Shown: piece after piece, positions 1 through 5,065 of the stretch
Position numbering within the stretch: the stretch's first letter is position 1
Layout: each line of letters begins with the position of its first letter
Assembly (NCBI GenBank): GCA_947466005.1
Contig: CANIBV010000078.1
Coordinates: 1 to 7,866 of the forward strand
Direction: 5' to 3'
DNA from: Spartobacteria bacterium
GTDB lineage: Bacteria > Verrucomicrobiota > Verrucomicrobiia > Chthoniobacterales > UBA6821
Length of the DNA stretch: 7,866 nt
Program-made: the position numbers and the translations under genes
The notes under the pieces: model-generated
Seen by the model: the letters and a program-made list of their open reading frames with translations, nothing else
Database searches by the model: none
What the model was told of the DNA's origin: nothing

Positions 1-1
1 A

Positions 2-463
2 GCCCGGGCAATGCTTGTCTCCTTCGCCTCCTATGCGCTGAATTTGGACTGGCGGCGCTTCGCTCCGCATCTGGCCCGCACCTTTCTCGACTACGAGCCC
101 GGAATCCACTACAGCCAGCTCCAGATGCAGTCAGGCACTACTTATGGCTCCCCTCCCAGGATCTACAATCCAATCAAGCAGTCTCTGGAGAAGGATCCCG
201 ATGGCGAATTTATCCGCCATTGGGTTCCGGAGCTTCGCGACATCTCAAGCAGCGCCATTCATCTTCCCCAAGACATCAACCGACAGGGCTATCCGGCCGC
301 AATCGTCTCACCGGGATCCCTCTGGCGTGTCATGCGATCAAATGGCCCAAAATCATCGGGGGTACGCCTCTCGGGTTCACACCCTGGAGCCGTTGGACAG
401 ACTCGCTCCTCTCGGCGGAAAAAGACCAATGAGGATCAGCCGGAGCTGTTCCTTCCCGATTGA
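2..463 (+). CDS. Cryptochrome/photolyase-family FAD-binding protein, C-terminal part (5' end outside window)
   Basis: The reading frame is open from the window edge, so the N-terminal antenna domain and most of the FAD domain are missing; 153 residues remain. The visible part matches the end of the photolyase/cryptochrome FAD-binding domain. It has RAMLVSFASY, then an aromatic stretch, then FLDYEPGIHYSQLQMQSGTT, then RIYNPIKQS and DPDGEFIRHWVPEL. In this superfamily these segments line the FAD pocket, and members either repair UV-induced pyrimidine dimers with light or act as blue-light sensors. The tail after YPAAIV fits the family less well, but it ends in a basic SSRRKK patch and PELFLPD, as many relatives do, and the spacing is about right. 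Which subclass it is, and whether it repairs DNA, cannot be told from this fragment. The next gene begins 33 bases downstream on the same strand, so co-transcription is likely. Confidence 0.87.
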   Translation, partial: ARAMLVSFASYALNLDWRRFAPHLARTFLDYEPGIHYSQLQMQSGTTYGSPPRIYNPIKQSLEKDPDGEFIRHWVPELRDISSSAIHLPQDINRQGYPAAIVSPGSLWRVMRSNGPKSSGVRLSGSHPGAVGQTRSSRRKKTNEDQPELFLPD

Positions 464-496
464 TGATTCTTGCCGGCGGGATACTCTTTTAGGGAG

Positions 497-1453
497 ATGA
501 ACACGGCTTCCCACTGGATCAATGCATGGCACGGATCCCTCGCAGCCGATGCCCTGGCCATGCCGGTTCACTGGTACTACGACACAGGGGCCCTTCGACG
601 GGAGTACGGCGTCGTCGACCGCTTCCTCGAGCCAAAAAATCCGCACTCAGGGAGCATCCTCTGGCGTTCGGAATATCAAGCACTCAATGAGAAGGGAGAC
701 ATCCTGCGCGAGCAGGCACAGTATTGGGGGCAACGTGGGATTCACTACCATCAGTTTCTTAAAGCAGGTGAGAACACGCTGAATTTCCGCCTCTCCCGGG
801 AGCTCTTCGATTTTGTAAAGGAGAGAGGTGGCTATGATCCCGACGCCTGGCTGGAGCGCTACATCGCCCGGATGCTGGAGCCAGGCTGGCATCACGACAC
901 CTACGTGGAGGAGTATCACCGGGCGTTCTTCACGCGCTATGCCCAGGGAAAGAAGCCACGGAAGTGCGGCATTAGCGATGAGCATATCGGGGGGCTCGCG
1001 ACCGTCCCTGCGCTCTGTGCTGCCTTGGAGGGAATGGGTCTGCCTGAGTTGCGATCTGTCGTGAAAGAGCATGTCAGCCTGACTCATGCCCATGCCAATG
1101 TCCTTCGAGCCGCAGATACCCTGGTGCGCGTCCTCTGGGGAGTCTCGCTCGGTGAATCCGTGCATGATATCCTCCGCCGCGAGGCTGGGGATTGGATCTC
1201 TGGCAAAAAAGCCGACTCATGGCTCCACCAACCTGACGAGCATGTCGTCGGATCCCGCTTCAGTCCGGCCTGCTACATCGCCGACGCGATGCCGGCTTCC
1301 CTCTATCTTGTCTGGAAGTATCAGTCCGATTTCACAGCCGGTATTGTCGCCAACGCCATGGTCGGAGGTGATAACTGTCACCGGGGCGCTGTTGTAGGGA
1401 GCATCCTCGGTGCGGTTAACGGGGTGCCGGAGAGGTTTCTGACGGTTTCGTAG
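497..1453 (+). CDS. ADP-ribosylglycohydrolase-like protein with an altered metal site
   Basis: This 318-residue protein has the helical fold signature of the ADP-ribosylglycohydrolase (ARH/DraG) family, whose members remove ADP-ribose from modified proteins or small molecules using two magnesium ions. Matching landmarks are GSLAADALAMP near residues 13-23 (family G-D-A-x-G), DEHIGGLATVPAL at 161-173, SLTHAHANVLRAADTLVRVL from 194, the ADAMPASLY helix from 262, and GGDNCHRGAVVGSILGA at 290-306. The usual N-terminal Thr-Asp-Asp metal triad is not visible, and the C-terminal GGDTDT-type motif reads GGDNCH. It therefore belongs to a divergent branch whose chemistry may differ. The ATG at 497 is preferred because the family homology begins right after it; an in-frame TTG at 470 would add nine residues without family resemblance. 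AGGGAG directly abuts the ATG, too close for a normal ribosome site. No signal peptide is seen, so it should be cytoplasmic. A strong hairpin follows the stop codon. Confidence 0.85.
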   Translation: MNTASHWINAWHGSLAADALAMPVHWYYDTGALRREYGVVDRFLEPKNPHSGSILWRSEYQALNEKGDILREQAQYWGQRGIHYHQFLKAGENTLNFRLSRELFDFVKERGGYDPDAWLERYIARMLEPGWHHDTYVEEYHRAFFTRYAQGKKPRKCGISDEHIGGLATVPALCAALEGMGLPELRSVVKEHVSLTHAHANVLRAADTLVRVLWGVSLGESVHDILRREAGDWISGKKADSWLHQPDEHVVGSRFSPACYIADAMPASLYLVWKYQSDFTAGIVANAMVGGDNCHRGAVVGSILGAVNGVPERFLTVS

Positions 1454-1477
1454 CCCTGCTGCTCATAGCCGAAACCA

Positions 1478-1506
1478 AAAGGGCCGAGTCAATGACCCGG
1501 CCCTTT
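1478..1506. terminator. Shared hairpin terminator between convergent genes
   Basis: AAAGGGCCG (1478-1486) pairs perfectly with CGGCCCTTT (1498-1506). Inside it, GTC (1488-1490) pairs with GAC (1494-1496) around a three-base loop after one mismatch. The hairpin lies 24 bases after the stop of the ADP-ribosylglycohydrolase-like gene and 34 bases after the stop of the opposing small gene. The plus strand carries only TTT after the stem. The minus strand reads TTTTGGTTT, so the signal is somewhat better for the minus-strand gene. It is most likely bidirectional. Confidence 0.8.
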
Positions 1507-1540
1507 CGATAAGGTTCAGCTCTGGAGGGAGCGTGGGGGA

Positions 1541-1747
1541 CTACTTCTTTGCCTCAACATACCGCGCAATGCGGTTGGAAAGGATCAGGAAGGTCGGGGC
1601 CCAGAGGCCGACGAAGATCCCGAAGAGTTCGCCATGGGTGCGAACCTCAAAGCTCACATCCTTACCGCCGGCATAATACCAGATGGCGATGGAGGCGAGA
1701 ACTGAGGCGAGTCCAAGGACAAAACAGAGGTTGCTGAGGGTTTTCAT
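1541..1747 (-). CDS. Small membrane protein with two predicted helices, function unknown
   Basis: The 68-residue protein has two hydrophobic stretches, about residues 5-25 and 41-57, separated by a short charged loop (GGKDVSFEVRTHGE). It ends in a basic, soluble tail (NRIARYVEAKK). This suggests a two-pass inner-membrane protein. The segment HGELFGIFVGLWAPTFLILSNR looks like a motif I recall from short uncharacterised bacterial membrane proteins, but I cannot assign a function or a family name. The start is the ATG at 1745-1747. A weak AGAG lies about six bases upstream of it, and no other start in the frame is better placed. The gene is convergent with the ADP-ribosylglycohydrolase-like gene, and the two share the terminator hairpin. 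It is divergent from the M29-like gene, with a spacer of about 170 bases that must hold promoters for both. Hydrophobicity pattern and placement, rather than length, are the reasons for calling it real. Confidence 0.75.
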   Translation of the reverse strand: MKTLSNLCFVLGLASVLASIAIWYYAGGKDVSFEVRTHGELFGIFVGLWAPTFLILSNRIARYVEAKK

Positions 1748-1848
1748 AGGATCTCTGAATGACCCTTTTTCTCTTGAGACACAAGGTGATTCGGATAATC
1801 AAAATAACTATTTTATCTCGTGTTCATTCAGGGGCGAATCCACTTGGG

Positions 1849-1867
1849 CCTCCACCGAATTTGGAGG
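1849..1867. other. Small inverted repeat in the divergent spacer
   Basis: CCTCCA (1849-1854) is complementary to TGGAGG (1862-1867), with a seven-base loop. The hairpin lies about 50 bases ahead of the M29-like start codon, inside the spacer between two divergent genes. It may be an operator or a transcript hairpin, but nothing else identifies it, and a six-base stem can arise by chance. Confidence 0.3.
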
Positions 1868-1875
1868 CGTCATTT

Positions 1876-1905
1876 CAGCTTTCCAGCTCTCAGCATTTCG
1901 CTTTT
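1876..1905. repeat. Degenerate 7-8 base repeat (CAGCTYT type) ahead of the M29-like gene
   Basis: Consecutive units CAGCTTTC, CAGCTCT and CAGCATTT, then the more diverged CGCTTTT, run up to ten bases before the ATG at 1915. The word TTCCAGCTC at 1881-1889 recurs exactly at 3373-3381 in another spacer array. No protein domain matches in any frame here. The pattern resembles the short tandem heptanucleotide repeats known from spacers of some bacteria, for example the STRR heptamers of cyanobacteria, although the unit differs. Confidence 0.5.
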
Positions 1906-1914
1906 GATCTCCTT

Positions 1915-3078
1915 ATGACCCTACCGATTGCCCAGCAGATCGCGGCCCGCTCCTTCCCTCCCTTTAGCTTGGAGCGTCTTCTAAAAACGACTTTCGCCCC
2001 GAAAGAGGGCCAACGACTCTGCATCCTGATCGATCTGGAGAATCCCGCCGAGATCAAGGATTTTTCCTTCCTGAACAACGCGTCTCTCACCATCCAGAAG
2101 CAGGCGGTGGAGTCGTTCCACAAACCGCTCAATGGTGAGATCCTGGCCAAGATGGGACTCAAGGGTGGAGAGATCTTCGCCTACAAGCTGACCGGCGGCA
2201 GTAATCTGGATCTACCGGATGAGGCTTTCGCCCCCTCAGGTAAGCAGGTCAGCCTCTCTAGGGATGTCTATCCGAACTACGACATCATCCTCTGCATCTC
2301 GACCTTCTCAGCGACCGCCCCGCTCACGGCTTTTGCCAAGCAGTACGGATTCCGTGGGGCGACGCTGCACGGCGTGAACGAAGTCATTCTCTCTTCGGGT
2401 CTGGCCGTCGATTACGATGAGGTGAGCATCGAGGCCGAGAAACTTCGTCTCGGGGTGACCAAGGCCGACTGGGTGGAGATCGATTTCGGCTGTGAAGGTA
2501 AGGATTACACCCTGCGCCTCATCCTGAATGGCCAGGAAGCTCAGAAGAGCCACGGCCTCTGCCGTGGCGACGAGCCTGATGTCGCCAACCTTCCTGCAGG
2601 CGAGGTCTACTTTGTCCCCGAGGGTGCCGAGGGTGAGTTCCCTCACAGGTACGAGGATGGGACGCTCGGTCTCATGACCGTCACCGGAGGCCGCATCGTG
2701 AAGGCTGAACTCATCAAGGGAAATGCCGCCATGGTGGCCACCCACAACGCCAAGCTCCTCTCTGATCCCGTCACCGGTGAGCTCGGTGAACTGGGTCTTG
2801 GCACGCAGCTTCTCCCTGTCAGCGGTCGTGACATTCAGGATGAGAAGGTCCGGGGCACGGTGCATGTCGCCACCGGCCGCAGTGACCATCTTGGAGGTCA
2901 CCTGGTCCCCTCGATGTTCGCCGAGAAGAGCCACGCCACCCACGACGACATCCTCTTTGCCCCGCACAAGACGCCCGAGATTATGGTCAAGCAGGTCCGG
3001 ATGCAGCGCGGCGCCCAGAAAGAGATCCTGATCGAGAACTACGAGCCCTCGGCCTACACAAATAGTTTGGTGGCCTGA
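1915..3078 (+). CDS. M29-like (thermophilic aminopeptidase type) metallopeptidase
   Basis: The 387-residue protein resembles the aminopeptidase T/S (AmpS, peptidase M29) group, dinuclear metalloenzymes that remove N-terminal amino acids from peptides. The metal ligands expected in M29 enzymes can be placed: Glu230 in LPAGEVYFVPEG, Glu292 in GELGLGT, His317 in GTVHVATGRSDHLGG, and the His-x-Asp pair His343/Asp345 in THDDI. The length is close to the roughly 400 residues usual for the family. The N-terminal half is diverged and I recognise little of it beyond the alternating strand/helix pattern (RLCILIDL, YDIILCIST). The frame is open back to an ATG at 1759, but those 52 extra residues have no family character and cross a spacer with repeats, so the ATG at 1915 is chosen. 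No Shine-Dalgarno sequence precedes it. No signal peptide is evident, which suggests a cytoplasmic enzyme. Substrate is unknown. Confidence 0.8.
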   Translation: MTLPIAQQIAARSFPPFSLERLLKTTFAPKEGQRLCILIDLENPAEIKDFSFLNNASLTIQKQAVESFHKPLNGEILAKMGLKGGEIFAYKLTGGSNLDLPDEAFAPSGKQVSLSRDVYPNYDIILCISTFSATAPLTAFAKQYGFRGATLHGVNEVILSSGLAVDYDEVSIEAEKLRLGVTKADWVEIDFGCEGKDYTLRLILNGQEAQKSHGLCRGDEPDVANLPAGEVYFVPEGAEGEFPHRYEDGTLGLMTVTGGRIVKAELIKGNAAMVATHNAKLLSDPVTGELGELGLGTQLLPVSGRDIQDEKVRGTVHVATGRSDHLGGHLVPSMFAEKSHATHDDILFAPHKTPEIMVKQVRMQRGAQKEILIENYEPSAYTNSLVA

Positions 3079-3112
3079 GTGTTTTCGGCGTAGCCACCGA
3101 TGAAGGTGGATA

Positions 3113-3133
3113 GACTGAAGGCTGGAGGCTTTT
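3113..3133 (+). repeat. Short 7-base repeat array after the M29-like gene
   Basis: Three adjacent heptads, GACTGAA, GGCTGGA and GGCTTTT, begin 34 bases after the stop codon. Read on the gene's own strand they are purine-rich with a central CT. The array after dapL has the same character on its own gene's strand. Confidence 0.45.
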
Positions 3134-3322
3134 AGGGGGCTGAGCTGCGGCTTTCACGCCAAGGACTCGGAGAGCTTTTCGACACCCACTCCTTTCACCC
3201 GCAAAGACAGGCCATCACTGCGTCTCCGTGCCTCTGCAGCCTTTGTCCTCAGGCTCTCCCGAGCCGTTCGCCTCTCTCCCGCAATTGAGGGATTGGGCTG
3301 CCTCCGGCATGACTATCTCCGC

Positions 3323-3351
3323 CTCCCGGCAGGAGGTTTCGGGAGAGTTTT
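3323..3351 (+). terminator. Possible plus-strand terminator in the convergent spacer
   Basis: CTCCCG (3323-3328) pairs with CGGGAG (3340-3345) across an 11-base loop, and AG then TTTT follows. An alternative, mutually exclusive pairing CCTCC/GGAGG (3322-3336) also exists. It lies about 245 bases after the M29-like stop, and the loop is long, so the call is weak. Confidence 0.25.
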
Positions 3352-3353
3352 CC

Positions 3354-3388
3354 CTAACTCCTATCTTCTAACTTCCAGCTCCCAGTCA
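3354..3388 (-). repeat. Five-unit heptad array starting at the dapL stop codon
   Basis: On the minus strand, five exact 7-base steps start with the dapL stop codon itself: TGACTGG, GAGCTGG, then AAGTTAG, AAGATAG and GAGTTAG. Spacing is perfectly seven bases and the consensus is roughly RAGYTRG. The first unit overlaps the TGA stop (3386-3388). The array takes the place where a terminator would be expected, and no T-run follows it. Confidence 0.6.
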
Positions 3389-4624
3389 CCACTTCATCGC
3401 CTTGATGCGGTCCGCAGCCTCGATCGCCTTCTCGCGGCTGTTGAACGCGGAGATGCGGAAGTATCCCTCGCCGGCACGGCCGAAGCCGCTACCAGGTGTG
3501 ACGACGATATTCGCTTCAGACAGCATCCGGTCGAAGATCTGCCAACTAGTAGCGCCCTCGGGACCCTTTACCCAGATATAGGGGGCATTCACGCCGCCGT
3601 GCACCTTCAGGCCGCAGGAGGCCACCGCCTCGCGGAGGATCTTCGCGTTGCCCATGTAGTGCTCGACCAGAGCGGCGACCTCGGCCTTCCCCTTCCCACT
3701 GTAGAGGGCGGCGGCACCCCGTTGGGTGACATAGCTGACGCCGTTGAACTTCGTGGTGAAGCGGCGGTGCCAGAGAGGGTGGAGCGGGCGTCGCTCACCA
3801 CCCTTGCAGAGAGCCGTGAGTTCCTTGGGGACAACGGTGAAGGCGCAGCGTGTGCCGGTGAAACCACCGTTCTTGGAGAAGCTGCGGAACTCGATGGCGC
3901 ACTCCCTCGCTCCAGGGATCTCATAGATGGAGTGGGGAACGGAGGAGTCGCTGATGTAGGCCTCGTAGGCCGCATCAAAGAGGAGGATGGAGCCGTGCCT
4001 TCTGGCGTAGGCGACCCAGGCCTCGAGTTGTGCGCGGCTGGCCACTGCACCTGTGGGATTGTTGGGGAAGCAGAGGTAGATGATGTCGGCCTTTTTCTCA
4101 GGAATGGCAGGCACGAAGCCGTTCTCTGCGGTGCACTCAAGGTAGTGGATCCCCTCGTAAGAGCCGTCTTCAGAGGCGTCGCCCGTATGACCTGCCATGA
4201 CGTTGGTGTCCACGTAGACGGGATAGACCGGATCCATGACGGCGACCCGGTTGTCGGAGCCGAGAATGTCTAGGATGTTGCCGCCGTCGCACTTGGACCC
4301 GTCGGAAACGAAGATCTCGTCATCGGCGACCTCCATCCCGCGGTCACGGTAGTCGTTCTGGGCGATCGCCGTACGCAGGAACTCGTAGCCCTGCTCCGGG
4401 CCGTAGCCGTGGAATCCCTCGCGGGTCCCCATCTCGTCGATCGCGGCGTGCATCGCCTCGCGGACGGCCAGGGGGAGCGGTTCGGTTACATCGCCGATGC
4501 CGCATCGGATCATGTTGGAAGCGGCCTCGGGATTGGCCTCGGTAAAGGCTTTGACGCGCCGTGCGATTTCGGGGAAGAGGTAGCCTGCTTTGAGCTTGAG
4601 GTAGTTGGAATTAAGGGTCGCCAT
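3386..4624 (-). CDS. dapL: LL-diaminopimelate aminotransferase
   Basis: DapL is a pyridoxal-phosphate enzyme that converts tetrahydrodipicolinate plus glutamate to LL-2,6-diaminopimelate and 2-oxoglutarate in one step. It replaces the DapD/DapC/DapE route to lysine and peptidoglycan. The protein has 412 residues, typical for the family. Fold-type I landmarks are in order: GIGDVTEPLP (42-51), FHGYGPEQGYEFLR (71-84), the cofactor-binding SDGSKCD (107-113), CFPNNPTGA (185-193), DAAYEAY (217-223, with Asp217 and Tyr220), and SFSKNGGFTGTR with the Schiff-base Lys251. The DapL hallmark WHRRFTTKFNGVSY follows at 285-298, and substrate-binding Arg390 sits in YFRIS. The start chosen is the ATG at 4622-4624, where family homology (LNSNYLKLKAGYLFPEIARR) begins. 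An upstream ATG at 4768 would add 48 residues that translate a region of hairpins. No Shine-Dalgarno sequence is visible. DapL is known from plants, chlamydiae, cyanobacteria and Verrucomicrobia, which supports the proposed host group. Confidence 0.97.
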   Translation of the reverse strand: MATLNSNYLKLKAGYLFPEIARRVKAFTEANPEAASNMIRCGIGDVTEPLPLAVREAMHAAIDEMGTREGFHGYGPEQGYEFLRTAIAQNDYRDRGMEVADDEIFVSDGSKCDGGNILDILGSDNRVAVMDPVYPVYVDTNVMAGHTGDASEDGSYEGIHYLECTAENGFVPAIPEKKADIIYLCFPNNPTGAVASRAQLEAWVAYARRHGSILLFDAAYEAYISDSSVPHSIYEIPGARECAIEFRSFSKNGGFTGTRCAFTVVPKELTALCKGGERRPLHPLWHRRFTTKFNGVSYVTQRGAAALYSGKGKAEVAALVEHYMGNAKILREAVASCGLKVHGGVNAPYIWVKGPEGATSWQIFDRMLSEANIVVTPGSGFGRAGEGYFRISAFNSREKAIEAADRIKAMKW

Positions 4625-4643
4625 AGATGTGAAAGGTGAAGAT

Positions 4644-4664
4644 AGCCCCCCTCGATGGAGGGCT
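4644..4664 (-). other. Hairpin in the presumed dapL leader
   Basis: AGCCCCCC (4644-4651) pairs with GGAGGGCT (4657-4664) with one mismatch and a five-base loop. On the dapL transcript it would sit about 20 bases before the start codon. No T-run follows, so it is not an attenuator of the ordinary kind; an effect on translation is possible but unproven. Confidence 0.4.
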
Positions 4665-4716
4665 CGGATAGAGTGCACACGTGCCGCGCGAAGGGCAAGC
4701 CGAGCAAGTTCCAATT

Positions 4717-4733
4717 CGAACCCTTTGGGTTCG
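4717..4733. other. Perfect 7-bp inverted repeat with 3-base loop
   Basis: CGAACCC (4717-4723) and GGGTTCG (4727-4733) pair perfectly around TTT. The adjoining plus-strand sequence is A-rich (AATAAAAAACC), which on the minus strand gives a run of six T just before, not after, the stem. It is therefore not a standard terminator for either strand. Similar CGAACCC/GGGTTCG palindromes occur in spacers of other bacteria, by my recollection. Confidence 0.45.
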
Positions 4734-4909
4734 CAGAATAAAAAACCTACCAAAAAGTATTTCCTCACGGTGAGGTGGGCTGCGGAATCTTTCTGCCGAT
4801 CGGGTGTTAAGTTAGATGAGGTGGATGAGGAATAAGCGCTTTGACTAGCGGTTGCCGGTTGCCGGGAGGCGCGAGCAGTTCGACCTTCTCAATCAGGAGC
4901 TATGGAATA

Positions 4910-5065
4910 ATGAAGCCTTCCGCCACACGCATCCTTGGAATCGGTGGAGGAGTGTATCGGGTCGAGTTCACCAACGTCCCACTTGAAAGACTTGGTGGCC
5001 ATCGAAGCCGTGGTGGGCTTGGAGGAATTCGAAGCCTGACGATGCTGGGGAGGAGGCACCGATGA
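4910..5065 (+). CDS. Doubtful 51-codon ORF overlapping the ldhA start
   Basis: The ATG at 4910 follows AGGAG (4895-4899) by ten bases, and the ORF ends in an ATGA overlap with the ldhA start codon, the usual geometry of translational coupling. The product would be a basic peptide rich in Arg and Gly (for example ERLGGHRSRGGLGGIRS) with no recognisable domain, signal or membrane segment. The ORF also contains the strong ldhA ribosome site, so it may simply be leader sequence that happens to be open. A two-codon frame ATG-GAA-TAA at 4902 sits even closer to the AGGAG and overlaps this start as TAATG. I regard a real peptide as possible but less likely than not. Confidence 0.3.
   Translation: MKPSATRILGIGGGVYRVEFTNVPLERLGGHRSRGGLGGIRSLTMLGRRHR
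5051..5056 (+). promoter_or_regulatory. Strong ribosome binding site of ldhA
   Basis: AGGAGG lies five bases before the ATG at 5062, a full match to the Shine-Dalgarno consensus. It fixes the ldhA start and contrasts with the absence of such a site before dapL and the M29-like gene. Confidence 0.85.

Larger units (their letters stand above)
3079..3385. other. Gene-free convergent spacer with degenerate repeat sequence
   Basis: This stretch separates the 3' ends of the M29-like gene and dapL. No ORF in it resembles a protein. Its two ends carry 7-base repeat arrays in opposite orientation. The middle, around 3166-3245, contains words such as CGCAAAGAC and GCGTCTCCGTGCCTCTGC, which resemble a low-complexity spacer sequence I recall from many unrelated bacterial genomes. 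A weak CCACC/GGTGG hairpin at 3094-3109 follows the M29-like stop but has no T-run. Confidence 0.6.
4625..5061. other. Divergent spacer between dapL and ldhA
   Basis: This spacer must hold the promoters of dapL (minus) and of the ldhA-ppsA unit (plus). I could not place convincing -35/-10 pairs for either. It contains small hairpins at 4644-4664 and 4717-4733 and a short palindrome CCTCAC/GTGAGG at 4763-4775. It also has a 9-base direct repeat starting GATGAGG (4815 and 4824) and a heptad doublet GGTTGCC (4850-4856 and 4857-4863). The only candidate gene in it is the doubtful 51-codon ORF at 4910. Confidence 0.6.

Noticed and set aside
470..496. TTG start at 470 for the ADP-ribosylglycohydrolase-like gene
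   Set aside because: No ribosome site precedes it and the nine extra residues show no family resemblance.
1774..1816. Promoter candidate TTGAGA with GATAAT or TATTTT ahead of the M29-like gene
   Set aside because: The GATAAT spacing is 14 bases and the TATTTT spacing is 29, neither near 17, so the match is not better than chance in this locally AT-rich patch.
1759..1914. 52-residue N-terminal extension of the M29-like gene
   Set aside because: The extension translates a spacer with a hairpin and heptad repeats, has no ribosome site and no family resemblance. The ATG at 1915 begins the family-like sequence.
2308..2967. 219-codon minus-strand ORF opposite the M29-like gene
   Set aside because: The plus frame carries the ordered metal ligands; the antisense product shows no family features.
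3293..4273. 326-codon plus-strand ORF antisense to dapL
   Set aside because: It lies almost wholly opposite dapL, whose motifs are unmistakable, and its translation has no recognisable domain. Long antisense frames are common in GC-rich genes.
4700..4735. tRNA T-arm-like sequence (GGGTTCGAATT on the minus strand)
   Set aside because: The five bases on either side of TTCGAAT do not pair, and no acceptor, D-arm or anticodon arm could be placed around it.
4625..4768. 48-residue N-terminal extension of dapL from the ATG at 4768
   Set aside because: It would encode the hairpin-rich leader. DapL proteins begin near LNSNYLKLKAGYLFPEI, right after the ATG at 4624.
4625..4800. Lysine riboswitch (L-box) upstream of dapL
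   Set aside because: The lysine biosynthetic context invited the search, but the conserved AGAGGUGC-type start and five-helix arrangement are not visible.
4605..4835. 76-codon plus-strand ORF through the dapL leader
   Set aside because: It starts inside dapL on the opposite strand and reads through three hairpins; the product is low-complexity and basic with no domain.
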